A program made the position numbers and the translations under genes. The notes below the pieces were generated by a model. It had not been told where the DNA came from. It made no database searches and saw only the letters and a program-made list of their open reading frames with translations. 64,000 nucleotides of DNA, from assembly GCF_051175565.1 (NCBI RefSeq), contig NZ_CP195105.1:2604001-2668000 (forward strand), read 5' to 3'. This document shows, piece after piece, positions 50,576 through 58,472 of this stretch. Each line of letters begins with the position of its first letter. Within the stretch, counting starts at the first letter, position 1. The DNA comes from Daejeonia sp002484105 (lineage in GTDB: Bacteria; Bacteroidota; Bacteroidia; Flavobacteriales; Weeksellaceae).

Positions 50576-51448
50576 CTATTCAATGATATTACTGAACTCT
50601 TTCCGGTATTGGGAAGGACTTTTTCCCGTGTATTCCTTAAAAGTCTTGTTGAAATAGCTGAAATTATTGAAACCGCTTTCAAAACAGATATCGGTAATGC
50701 TCAGAGGCTGCTCTGCCAGCAGTTTCATGGAGTGTATCACGCGGTACTCGTTCACGAACTGCGTAAATGTTTTGTTGGTAATTTTCTTGAAATAGCGGCA
50801 AAACGAAGGCACCGTCATATTTGCAAGTCCGGATACTTCCTGCAGTGTCATCTGTTCTCTAAAATGATCTTTTACATAATTGAAAATCAAATTTATACGC
50901 TCATTATCCTCTACCTGGGTATGCAGAAAATACGTACCGGCGTTCAGTACTTCAACATCTTTTGTGCTGGCAAGCTCATTGAGAATATCAAAGAGACTGA
51001 GTAATTGCTGCAGAGGAGACAATTCGATAAGATCCCTCAGTTTTACCGCCAGTTTTTTCTTTATTTCCTCACCAAAAACCAGTCCGGATTTCGCTGTATT
51101 CAGCAAAGCGGAAACACGCTGCATCTCGGGGGCATCCCAAAACTGTTCGCCCAAAACATCAGGCCGGAACTGAATCACAACTTCGTATTCGTTATGGGTG
51201 TTTTCATTCGTCATTCCACAATGCGGCAGATTGCTGCCAATCAGGATCAGATCTCCATTCTTAAAATACGAAATACTGCTTCCAATCTGCCTTTTTCCAG
51301 ACCCTCCGCATACAAAAACCAACTCAATTTCGGGATGATAATGCCAGAACTGGCTTTTGATATTTTCGTCACGCATGAATTTCAGAAGCGTAAAACTGCT
51401 TCCTATATTGGGTTTAATCGCCTCAAATGCAGGATTTTGATGTTTCAT
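50576..51448 (-). CDS. AraC-family transcriptional regulator
   Basis: A 290-residue protein with an N-terminal cupin-type ligand-binding domain (about 20-150: FWHYHPEIELVFVCGGSGKRQIGSSI, GDLILIGSNLPHCGM) and a C-terminal double helix-turn-helix (about 185-285: MTLQEVSGLANMTVPSFCRYFKKITNKTFTQFVNEYRVIHSMKLLAEQPLSITDICFESGFNNFSYFNKTFKEYTGKSPSQYRKEF). The cupin His/Glu pattern suggests a small-molecule or metal ligand, often a sugar. It is divergent from the secreted protein gene at 51632, a candidate target. A TATATTTG box is at 51515-51522 (minus). Confidence 0.94.
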   Translation of the reverse strand: MKHQNPAFEAIKPNIGSSFTLLKFMRDENIKSQFWHYHPEIELVFVCGGSGKRQIGSSISYFKNGDLILIGSNLPHCGMTNENTHNEYEVVIQFRPDVLGEQFWDAPEMQRVSALLNTAKSGLVFGEEIKKKLAVKLRDLIELSPLQQLLSLFDILNELASTKDVEVLNAGTYFLHTQVEDNERINLIFNYVKDHFREQMTLQEVSGLANMTVPSFCRYFKKITNKTFTQFVNEYRVIHSMKLLAEQPLSITDICFESGFNNFSYFNKTFKEYTGKSPSQYRKEFSNIIE

Positions 51449-51631
51449 CTTTTTTAAAGAGTATTAAATTCCAAAAATACCACTGCAATATTATCCGTTA
51501 ATATTCAGTTAACACAAATATAAGGTTAATTTTGCACATAAATAGGAAAATTATCTTGTATTATATGATCTCTGTCATATCTACCTTTGTCCTGTAAATA
51601 TTAAGAAAGAAAAAAACCAAATTTATTTATT

Positions 51632-52225
51632 ATGAAAAATATTTTAAAACTCAGTTTCCTTGCGGGCTTCATGATGATTTCTGCAAGCATGATGGCTAAG
51701 GACAGCGAATTCTCACTTTCCTTTGTGAATGTTAAAGAAAAAACAATCAGTTTTGAAGTTAAAAATGCTGAAAAAGTATCTCTGACTGTATATAGCGACG
51801 CTGATGGTGAGCTTTATCATGAAAAAGTAGAAAAACCGGGCCTGGCTAAAAAATTCTACAATTTTGCTGAAATGCCTGCAGGAACCTATTATCTGATTGC
51901 AGAATCAGCTTCCAAAGTTGAAAAATACAAAATACAGGTAGAAAGAAACAAAGTATCGTTGGACAAAACTCCGATCTCTGAAGTTTCAAAACCGGTATAT
52001 ACCGTAAACGGCAATATGGTGAACCTGCATCTCCCCAATGTTGAAGGAAATGCCACTGTAGCAGTTTATGACCTTGCTGACAACGAGTATTACAATGGTG
52101 TGGCAAAACCCGTAAACGGTGAGCTGAACCTGAAATTCGACCTCGACCCAGCCTCTGCTGAAGGCTATGTCATCAGCATCCAGAACAACGGAAATGTTTT
52201 CAATAAGGTGATTGCCCTGAGGTGA
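51632..52225 (+). CDS. Secreted protein with two beta-sandwich-like repeats
   Basis: A 197-residue protein with a signal peptide (KNILKLSFLAGFMMISASMMA, cleavage near residue 22). The mature part contains two similar segments: TVYSDADGELYHEKVEKPGL...GTYYLIAESASK and AVYDLADNEYYNGVAKPVNGEL...EGYVISIQNNG. They resemble the DUF3244 or T9SS-like beta-sandwich type of Bacteroidota, without a catalytic motif. There is no clear C-terminal sorting signal. A TAATTTTG box is at 51527-51534, and a hairpin terminator follows. Divergent from the AraC-type regulator. Confidence 0.72.
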   Translation: MKNILKLSFLAGFMMISASMMAKDSEFSLSFVNVKEKTISFEVKNAEKVSLTVYSDADGELYHEKVEKPGLAKKFYNFAEMPAGTYYLIAESASKVEKYKIQVERNKVSLDKTPISEVSKPVYTVNGNMVNLHLPNVEGNATVAVYDLADNEYYNGVAKPVNGELNLKFDLDPASAEGYVISIQNNGNVFNKVIALR

Positions 52226-52250
52226 TTCCATATTAAATAGTGATTTGTTG

Positions 52251-52275
52251 AAAAGTCTCTCAGGAGACTTTTTTT
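52251..52275 (+). terminator. Terminator after the secreted-protein gene
   Basis: AAAAGTCTC (52251-52259) pairs with GAGACTTTT (52264-52272), TCAG loop, followed by a run of T. Confidence 0.9.
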
Positions 52276-52405
52276 ATGTTCTGAAGCCAGCTCCCAGAGC
52301 AACCGTTCCTGAAAAATCCGCTTAAGGAGGGCCTTTCGTATATGCCCAAATTAAAAACATTGACCTCATCAATAATCAGAACGAAAAATATCCACCAAAA
52401 AACAC

Positions 52406-52593
52406 TATCTTTGCACTACAGACAAAATCGGTATCTGCCTTTGCTTCATCTAACATACGGGACTTTCCTTCCTACCTGTTTATAGCTTTTCCAGCCGCCC
52501 TTTTTCCTCTCCCACATTGCAAAAACGGCAATCTCATGTTTTGAAATTATTGCCGGAAACAATATTAACCCAAAAATTCATTTAATTTTATTT
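52406..52593 (+). promoter_or_regulatory. Promoter box and long leader of the cold-shock-domain gene
   Basis: Most of the 368-bp gap 52226-52593 is explained by the terminator at 52251 and this leader. TATCTTTG (52406-52413) is a -7 box; -33 is weak. The inferred 5' UTR is about 175 nt, long for this genome, with C/U-rich sequence and a short ATTGC/GCAAT hairpin near 52517-52533. Long leaders of this kind occur in cold-shock mRNAs. Confidence 0.5.
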
Positions 52594-53022
52594 ATGGCAG
52601 ACTCGTTCTCAAAAAAAGAAAACTTCAAGAAAAAACAACAAAAGTTGAAAGAAAAAGCCCAGCGCCGTGAAGAGCGCAAGCAAAACAACAACAAAGGCAA
52701 GGACCTGGAAGATATGTTTATGTATGTTGACGAATTCGGACGCCTGACCTCTACACCACCGGAAAAACGAGAAGAAATAGATCCCAGCGAAATCCTGCTC
52801 GGTGCAGCACCGATTGAGGAAGAAGATCCGAGAAAAGAAGGCATCGTAAATTTTCTGAGTGACAAAGGCTATGGTTTTATCACTGAAAAAGGAAGCGGTG
52901 AAAATATCTTTTTCCATGGCAGCAACTGTGCCGAACCCGTCAAAAAAGGACAACGCGTTTCGTTTGAAAAAGAAAAATCGCCAAAAGGCTTCTCCGCCGT
53001 GAACATCGAACCGGTGAAATAA
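52594..53022 (+). CDS. Cold-shock-domain protein with charged N-terminal extension
   Basis: A 142-residue protein. The C-terminal part (about 82-142) is a cold-shock/OB domain with RNP1-like KGYGFITE and RNP2-like ENIFFHGSN, binding single-stranded RNA or DNA. The N-terminal 80 residues are disordered and charged: Lys/Gln/Glu-rich at the start (KKENFKKKQQKLKEKAQRR) and acidic near LEDMFMYVDEFG. Ordinary CspA proteins have about 70 residues, so this is the long type common in flavobacteria. Long leader upstream; convergent with the phosphopantetheinyl transferase gene. Confidence 0.92.
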   Translation: MADSFSKKENFKKKQQKLKEKAQRREERKQNNNKGKDLEDMFMYVDEFGRLTSTPPEKREEIDPSEILLGAAPIEEEDPRKEGIVNFLSDKGYGFITEKGSGENIFFHGSNCAEPVKKGQRVSFEKEKSPKGFSAVNIEPVK

Positions 53023-53034
53023 TTTTCTGCCGGT

Positions 53035-53646
53035 TTAGTCTACCACGGTAAAAACATAATCGTCAAAGAATTCTATTCTTGCATAGAATTGGTCCGAACT
53101 GTGGTCGTCATACACCCTGCATTGCACGCTGTGGAGATTATCCCGGCTGAACGGCAGTACTTCATAATGTTTCTTGAGCGACCAGTATTTGGAATGATGG
53201 ATTTTGTAAAGACTTTCCTTTACCGACCAGATAATGGTAAGGTATTCCATTTCCTCATCTTCCGGAATAAACTCCCGCTCATGAGGCCATATAAATTTAT
53301 CCTTCAGTCTCAGCATCTTGGGGTTGAACCTTTCCACATCAATACCGATTTTTTCCTTTGACCACGCGAGTGCGGCATAAGGAAAAGAATTGGTGATGGA
53401 GATTTCATAATCTTTCGGTACCAGAAACGGCTGCCTGTTGTCATACAGAATTTTATGTTCCGGAAGTTCGTCGTGAAGAATCTGACGTACCATCAGCGTT
53501 TCGAGAAGTTTCCGGGGATGATAGTCGGTAATACGGTCGTAATTCTCCGGTTCCAGCAATTTCCTTGCATCGAAAACTTCCTCCTCTTCGTATTTCCAGA
53601 GCAGAATCCTGGCTTTAATATTCGAAAAATCTTTGTAGACTGGCAT
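53035..53646 (-). CDS. 4'-phosphopantetheinyl transferase superfamily protein
   Basis: A 203-residue protein started at ATG 53646 (MPVYKDFSNIKARILLWK); the open frame extends to 53715, but that region holds the ahcY promoter and overlaps ahcY. Sfp-type motifs: SITNSFPYAALAWSKEKIGIDVERF (the GIDVE Mg2+ site) and IIWSVKESLYKI (WxxKES). It transfers 4'-phosphopantetheine from CoA to a serine of carrier proteins. The length suits the Sfp/Gsp class, not AcpS. The carrier partner is not in this window. Divergent from ahcY. Confidence 0.93.
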   Translation of the reverse strand: MPVYKDFSNIKARILLWKYEEEEVFDARKLLEPENYDRITDYHPRKLLETLMVRQILHDELPEHKILYDNRQPFLVPKDYEISITNSFPYAALAWSKEKIGIDVERFNPKMLRLKDKFIWPHEREFIPEDEEMEYLTIIWSVKESLYKIHHSKYWSLKKHYEVLPFSRDNLHSVQCRVYDDHSSDQFYARIEFFDDYVFTVVD

Positions 53647-53647
53647 A

Positions 53648-53679
53648 TTTGTATGAGCAGAATTTAGTTTGTAAATTTG
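53648..53679 (+). promoter_or_regulatory. Promoter of ahcY
   Basis: TTTG (53648-53651), 20 bases, TAAATTTG (53672-53679). The ahcY ATG follows at 53700. Confidence 0.8.
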
Positions 53680-53699
53680 CAAAAATTTAATTAAAAAAA

Positions 53700-55013
53700 A
53701 TGAATACACCCACACAATATATCCCCTATAAAGTAAAGGATATTGCTCTTGCAGAATGGGGCAGAAAAGAAATCAACCTTGCAGAAGCCGAAATGCCGGG
53801 ACTGATGGCCATCCGCGCCGAATATGGCCCCAAACAGCCGTTAAAAGGAGCACGCATCGCCGGATGCCTCCACATGACCATCCAGACTGCCATACTGATC
53901 GAGACACTTGTGGCACTTGGTGCTGAAGTGACCTGGTCTTCCTGCAATATTTTCTCCACTCAGGATCATGCTGCTGCTGCAATTGCTGCAGCCGGAATCC
54001 CCGTATATGCATGGAAAGGCATGAATGAGGAAGAATTCAACTGGTGTATTGAGCAGACACTTTTCTTCGGTGAAGACAGAAAACCACTCAACATGATTCT
54101 GGACGACGGCGGCGATCTTACGAATATGGTTTTTGATCAGTATCCAGAACTTGCAAAAGATATCCGTGGACTCTCTGAAGAAACCACAACGGGCGTTCAC
54201 AGGCTATACGAAAGAATGAAAAACGGAACACTTCTCGTCCCTGCTATCAATGTGAATGACTCTGTTACCAAATCAAAATTCGATAATAAATATGGTTGCA
54301 GGGAATCTGCAGTAGATGCCATCAGAAGAGCAACTGATATTATGCTTGCCGGAAAAAGAGTTGTTGTATGCGGATACGGAGATGTAGGCAAAGGAACTGC
54401 TGCTTCTTTCCGGGGAACCGGTGCCATCGTTACCGTCACCGAAATTGATCCTATATGCGCACTGCAGGCTGCAATGGAAGGCTATGAAGTAAAAAGACTG
54501 GACTCTGTTGTAGGAAATGCAGATATCATCATCACTACTACCGGAAACTTCAACATTGTAAGAGGCGAACATTTCCGTAAGATGAAAGACAAAACCATCG
54601 TATGCAACATCGGACATTTTGATGACGAAATTGACATGGCATGGCTGAACGGAAACTACGGAACTACCAAAACCGAAGTGAAACCACAAGTTGACATCTA
54701 TAATGTAGACGGAAAAGAAATCATCATCCTTGCCGAAGGCCGTCTTGTGAACCTCGGCTGCGCAACAGGACACCCGTCCTTCGTTATGAGTAATTCCTTC
54801 TCAAACCAAACACTGGCACAGATTGAACTATGGACCAACAACGGACAATATGAAAACAAGGTCTACATGCTGCCGAAACACCTCGACGAAAAAGTAGCCG
54901 CCCTCCACCTGCAAAAACTGGGTGTGGAGCTGGAAACACTTTCTCAGGAACAGGCCAACTATATCGGCGTAAAAGTAGAAGGACCTTACAAACCTGATTA
55001 TTACAGATACTGA
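53700..55013 (+). CDS. ahcY: Adenosylhomocysteinase
   Basis: A 437-residue NAD-dependent enzyme that cleaves S-adenosylhomocysteine to adenosine and homocysteine, removing the inhibitor left after methylation. NAD-binding CGYGDVGKGTA, catalytic-site segments GCLHMTIQTAILIETL, TWSSCNIFSTQDHAAAAIA, and the late HPSFVMSNSFSNQ. The terminal KPDYYRY is the family's NAD-contacting C-terminus. The protein is full length. It has its own promoter and terminator, so it is monocistronic. Confidence 0.98.
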   Translation: MNTPTQYIPYKVKDIALAEWGRKEINLAEAEMPGLMAIRAEYGPKQPLKGARIAGCLHMTIQTAILIETLVALGAEVTWSSCNIFSTQDHAAAAIAAAGIPVYAWKGMNEEEFNWCIEQTLFFGEDRKPLNMILDDGGDLTNMVFDQYPELAKDIRGLSEETTTGVHRLYERMKNGTLLVPAINVNDSVTKSKFDNKYGCRESAVDAIRRATDIMLAGKRVVVCGYGDVGKGTAASFRGTGAIVTVTEIDPICALQAAMEGYEVKRLDSVVGNADIIITTTGNFNIVRGEHFRKMKDKTIVCNIGHFDDEIDMAWLNGNYGTTKTEVKPQVDIYNVDGKEIIILAEGRLVNLGCATGHPSFVMSNSFSNQTLAQIELWTNNGQYENKVYMLPKHLDEKVAALHLQKLGVELETLSQEQANYIGVKVEGPYKPDYYRY

Positions 55014-55035
55014 TCCAAATGTATATTACCTGTAA

Positions 55036-55068
55036 AAGCCGGAGAAATCATTCTCCGGTTTTTTTATT
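55036..55068 (+). terminator. Terminator after ahcY
   Basis: CCGGAGAA (55039-55046) pairs with TTCTCCGG (55051-55058), ATCA loop, followed by TTTTTTT. Confidence 0.9.
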
Positions 55069-55101
55069 GACACTTCCCTGTATGGGAGATATGGACCTAT
55101 T

Positions 55102-55116
55102 TGCAATAGTATTGCA
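55102..55116 (+). promoter_or_regulatory. Palindrome upstream of the metal ATPase, possible operator
   Basis: TGCAATA, one base, TATTGCA: a perfect 7+1+7 palindrome just upstream of the promoter box TACCTTTG (55130-55137). The position is typical of a repressor operator. Confidence 0.5.
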
Positions 55117-55154
55117 TCCTGTATTGGATTACCTTTGTTTCAAAATCAGAAACT

Positions 55155-57161
55155 ATGTCCAAAAAATGTTGTTCCACCGATGGATTTGAATTAACAAAAG
55201 ATAAAAATTCAAATAACAAAACATCCTGTTCCTGCTGTGCCGATTCTGATGTACATAACGAGCATGATCATGAGCATACCCACGGAGAAAGTGAGAAAAC
55301 CACCCTGCAACTTTTTATTCCCGCGATTCTTTCTTTTGTAATCCTGATGGCTGGAATATCGCTGGACAACTGGATCCCGCAAACCTGGTTTACAGGATGG
55401 ATACGTCTGGCGCTATATCTTGCTGCCTACTTGCCTGTTGGCTTTCCGGTGATGAAAGAAGCAGTGGAAAGCATACGTGACGGAGACTTCTTCTCGGAAT
55501 TTCTGCTGATGTCCATTGCTACTATAGGCGCCTTTGCCATTGGAGAATATCCGGAGGGCGTTGCGGTAATGCTCTTCTACTCTATAGGAGAAGCCTTCCA
55601 GGATATTGCGGTGACACGGGCGAAAACCAATATCAAATCTCTGCTGGATCAGCGTCCTGATGAAGTAACTATACTGGAGGACGGGCAAACAAAAGTAATA
55701 AAAGCCGAAACTGCTAAGATCGGACAGCGTATCCAGCTGAAACCCGGAGAAAAACTTGCTCTGGATGGTGAGCTCGCCAGCGAAATGGCCTCCTTCAATA
55801 CTGCTGCACTAACGGGAGAAAGCAAACCGGACAGCAAGAAAAAAGGCGATGAAGTGCTTGCCGGAATGATTAACCTTAATACTGTTTCGGAAGTCATTAT
55901 CCTGAAAGAGTTCAAAGATTCTAAGCTTTCCCGAATACTGGAACTGGTGCAGAATGCCACTTCCCAAAAAGCCAAGACCGAACTCTTTATCCGCAAATTT
56001 GCCAGAATCTATACCCCTATTGTTACATTCCTTGCTGTTGCCATCTTTATATTACCTTATTTTATCTTCCCAAACTATGATTATAAAGAATGGCTGTACC
56101 GTGCCTGTATATTTCTGGTCATTTCCTGTCCATGTGCACTGGTAATTTCTATTCCGCTGGGATATTTTGGTGGTATTGGTGCCGGTAGCCGGAATGGTAT
56201 TCTCTTTAAAGGAAGCAATTTTCTCGACATCCTTGCTGATATAAAAAATGTCGTCATGGACAAAACCGGAACCCTTACAGAAGGAGTTTTCAAGGTGAAA
56301 GAAGTAGCCATACTTCCTGAATTTAATAAAGACGAAATCTTACAACTCCTGAATTTCATTGAAGGGAAATCTACACACCCTATTGCTACTGCCGTGCATG
56401 AGTTTGTTGGAAATGTAGACCATTCCCTTAAAATGGAAGACATCGAAGATATTGCCGGTTATGGTCTGAAAGGTCGCGTTGACGGTAAAGATTTCCTTGC
56501 GGGAAACTTCAGATTAATGGATCGCTTTAATATTAAATATGATACAGATCCTGCGGCATTTACGGAAACCATTATTGCGATTGCATTTGATGGAAAATTT
56601 GCCGGATATATCACCATTTCGGATCATATTAAAGAAGATGCCGCCGCGGCCATCCGTGAGCTGAAAAAACTCGGTGTAACCCCTGCCATGCTGAGTGGTG
56701 ATAAATCTGCAGTGGTGAATACCGTAGCCCAGACTTTGGGTATACAGAATGCATTTGGCGATCTGCTGCCCGAAGACAAGGTAAATAAAGTAAAAGAAAT
56801 AAAAGCCAGAGGTGAAAAAGTTGCCTTTGTAGGTGATGGCGTGAATGATGCGCCCGTTGTCGCATTATCTGATGTAGGGATTGCCATGGGCGGACTGGGT
56901 TCTGATGCCACAATAGAGACGGCCGATGTTGTGATACAGGATGACAAACCCTCTAAAATCCCGGTGGCCATAAAGATCGGTAAGGAAACCAAAAAGATTG
57001 TATGGCAAAACATCACGCTTGCCTTTGTCGTAAAAGCAGCCGTATTGATATTGGGAGCCGGAGGCCTTGCAACTATGTGGGAAGCTGTTTTTGCTGATGT
57101 GGGCGTTGCAATGCTCGCTATACTGAATGCGGTGAGAATCCAGAGATTCCGATTCAGTTAA
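55155..57161 (+). CDS. Zinc/cadmium/lead-type P1B ATPase
   Basis: A 668-residue heavy-metal exporter. Instead of a folded HMA domain (CxxC) the N-terminus is a short Cys/His-rich tail: KKCCSTDGFEL, SCSCCADSD, HNEHDHEHTHGE. Membrane helices follow, then A-domain TGES (AALTGESKP), the CPC motif VISCPCALVIS in helix 6, phosphorylation site DKTGTLTEG, HP motif (STHPIAT) and hinge GDGVNDAP. The CPC plus the C-terminal helix region IGLATMWEAVFADVGV fits the Zn2+/Cd2+/Pb2+ group. Promoter and palindrome lie upstream. Confidence 0.95.
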   Translation: MSKKCCSTDGFELTKDKNSNNKTSCSCCADSDVHNEHDHEHTHGESEKTTLQLFIPAILSFVILMAGISLDNWIPQTWFTGWIRLALYLAAYLPVGFPVMKEAVESIRDGDFFSEFLLMSIATIGAFAIGEYPEGVAVMLFYSIGEAFQDIAVTRAKTNIKSLLDQRPDEVTILEDGQTKVIKAETAKIGQRIQLKPGEKLALDGELASEMASFNTAALTGESKPDSKKKGDEVLAGMINLNTVSEVIILKEFKDSKLSRILELVQNATSQKAKTELFIRKFARIYTPIVTFLAVAIFILPYFIFPNYDYKEWLYRACIFLVISCPCALVISIPLGYFGGIGAGSRNGILFKGSNFLDILADIKNVVMDKTGTLTEGVFKVKEVAILPEFNKDEILQLLNFIEGKSTHPIATAVHEFVGNVDHSLKMEDIEDIAGYGLKGRVDGKDFLAGNFRLMDRFNIKYDTDPAAFTETIIAIAFDGKFAGYITISDHIKEDAAAAIRELKKLGVTPAMLSGDKSAVVNTVAQTLGIQNAFGDLLPEDKVNKVKEIKARGEKVAFVGDGVNDAPVVALSDVGIAMGGLGSDATIETADVVIQDDKPSKIPVAIKIGKETKKIVWQNITLAFVVKAAVLILGAGGLATMWEAVFADVGVAMLAILNAVRIQRFRFS

Positions 57162-57298
57162 ATAAGAGTGATGATCCGTTAATACGTTGAAGAGCAAAGC
57201 AGTGGAGAAGAAAAGCTAACTAAATTCTATCCCACTGCTTTTTCTTTTGTTTTTGGAATTATAAATCTTTCATTTATTTTTTATTGTACAGAAAATCT

Positions 57299-57528
57299 TT
57301 TCAATTATATTGAATATGTTGGTGTAAGAATAGAAACTTGTATTGGCAGTATTGAACTTTTTATTATATGAATATAAAATCATATTGAAAGAATATATTT
57401 CCACATTGCTATTATATAAACTTTCATTAAAAGAATATTACACTTTACCTTGCCAATATAAAACCATATCGTAAAAATATAAAGTTACATTGCAAGAATG
57501 TAACTTTAAGGAACAAGAATATTAAAAC
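57299..57528. repeat. Array of about eleven degenerate 21-bp dyad repeats
   Basis: This fills most of the 381-bp gap 57162-57542. Units on the plus strand, by phase: 57299-57318, 57319-57337, 57338-57357, 57358-57379, 57380-57400, 57401-57421, 57422-57443, 57444-57464, 57465-57484, 57485-57504, 57505-57528. Lengths are 19-24 nt, mostly 20-22. The approximate consensus is TTTATATTGCAAGAATATAAAC, itself an imperfect inverted repeat. The clearest unit forms an 11-bp perfect stem (57481-57507). There are no unique spacers, so this is not a CRISPR array. Before it (57162-57298) I see only AT-rich sequence. Confidence 0.75.
57481..57507. repeat. Perfect hairpin unit in the array
   Basis: AAAGTTACATT (57481-57491) pairs perfectly with AATGTAACTTT (57497-57507), 5-nt GCAAG loop. 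On the minus strand it lies 36 bp past the stop of the 240-residue gene, so it could also act as a weak terminator. Confidence 0.8.
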
Positions 57529-57542
57529 ATCCTGATACAATA

Positions 57543-58265
57543 TTATTTACGGTTTGTAAATTCTATTCCCGAAACATTTGCATATTCGGGTGATGTGGCA
57601 CCATACAGGCTTTTGACATATTTTTTGACATTCTGGGCAATGGTATAGAGCCCCGTGCCATCGGCATATAGAATATTGTCTCTTTCTATGAGTTTGGCAT
57701 TCAGTTCTGCTTCGGTTTGATCGACAGCCTGTGTTGAACTCATGACAGATGTGTGGTAGGTGGTTAAACTGGTTAATTTAAGATCGTTTTCGTTGGGTGT
57801 GTAGGTTGGGATCGTAGCGAGAAGTTGCAGAAGAATTCCGAAATTTTCGCAAATCTGGGTGTAAGATTGTCTGGAAGTAGAAATGGTATTGACCGTTTCT
57901 CCGCTTGGATCCGGTGGTGTGACGGACTTCTTCTGCCCACCCTGAATGCGTCGGTTAATCGATTTTGCCTGTTTCAGTACTCCCTCTTCCAATCCGAGAA
58001 TTTGCAGGAAATTGATGATCCGGGTGCAGGTAGGTTTCAGATTTTCGAAAGTAGCTTGTCGGGCAGCGATGGCATTTTTGTTGGCTACTCTTTTGTCTTC
58101 AACTTCCGTAAGTTTGGCGGAAGCTGTGGTGTACAGTGTTTGTAGACTTTCAACTGTCAGGCTCTCCACCGGAGGATTATAGAGTGCATAAACGGCTACA
58201 CGTTCGGTTAGTTTTTGCAGGTTCGCTACATTTCTGGCGTTACCTACTTCAGATTTTGACGTCAT
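57543..58265 (-). CDS. Orphan 240-residue helical protein, repeat-array associated
   Basis: I know no function for this protein. It starts MTSKSEVGNARNVANLQKL and appears all-helical, with no signal peptide, no membrane segment and one or two Cys. Two halves of helical bundles (about 1-115 and 130-220) are joined by a polar linker, INRRIQGGQKKSVTPPDPSG. The C-terminus has VKKYVKSLYGATSPEYANVSGIEF. From memory, similar proteins (GNA/GHAKNVAN start, ATSPxY end) occur in several copies in Bacteroidota genomes. It has its own strong promoter and is followed by the 21-bp repeat array. I suggest that the two belong together. Confidence 0.8.
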   Translation of the reverse strand: MTSKSEVGNARNVANLQKLTERVAVYALYNPPVESLTVESLQTLYTTASAKLTEVEDKRVANKNAIAARQATFENLKPTCTRIINFLQILGLEEGVLKQAKSINRRIQGGQKKSVTPPDPSGETVNTISTSRQSYTQICENFGILLQLLATIPTYTPNENDLKLTSLTTYHTSVMSSTQAVDQTEAELNAKLIERDNILYADGTGLYTIAQNVKKYVKSLYGATSPEYANVSGIEFTNRK

Positions 58266-58292
58266 GGCTTTGTTTTTTATAGGTTAACACAC

Positions 58293-58322
58293 CAAATATA
58301 ATAATTTTATCAATTAAACAAA
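58293..58322 (-). promoter_or_regulatory. Promoter of the orphan 240-residue gene
   Basis: On the minus strand TTTG (58319-58322), 18 bases, TATATTTG (58293-58300); ATG at 58265, leader about 24 nt. The rest of the gap to 58472 shows no feature. Confidence 0.75.
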
Positions 58323-58472
58323 CCTAATGACGTTTTTTTTTCAATTTAGAATGTTATCAGGAGATATAATGACATTTTTGTATGCCAATGATGCTTTCTA
58401 TCACAATTTATGGATTTCATAAAACAGATCTGTTGTATCAAAGTGTTCGTAGTGTTGTATCCATATTGATTT

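Noticed and set aside
57299..57528. CRISPR array
   Set aside because: Units are contiguous and about 21 bp with no unique spacers, degenerate and with internal dyads; no cas gene is nearby.
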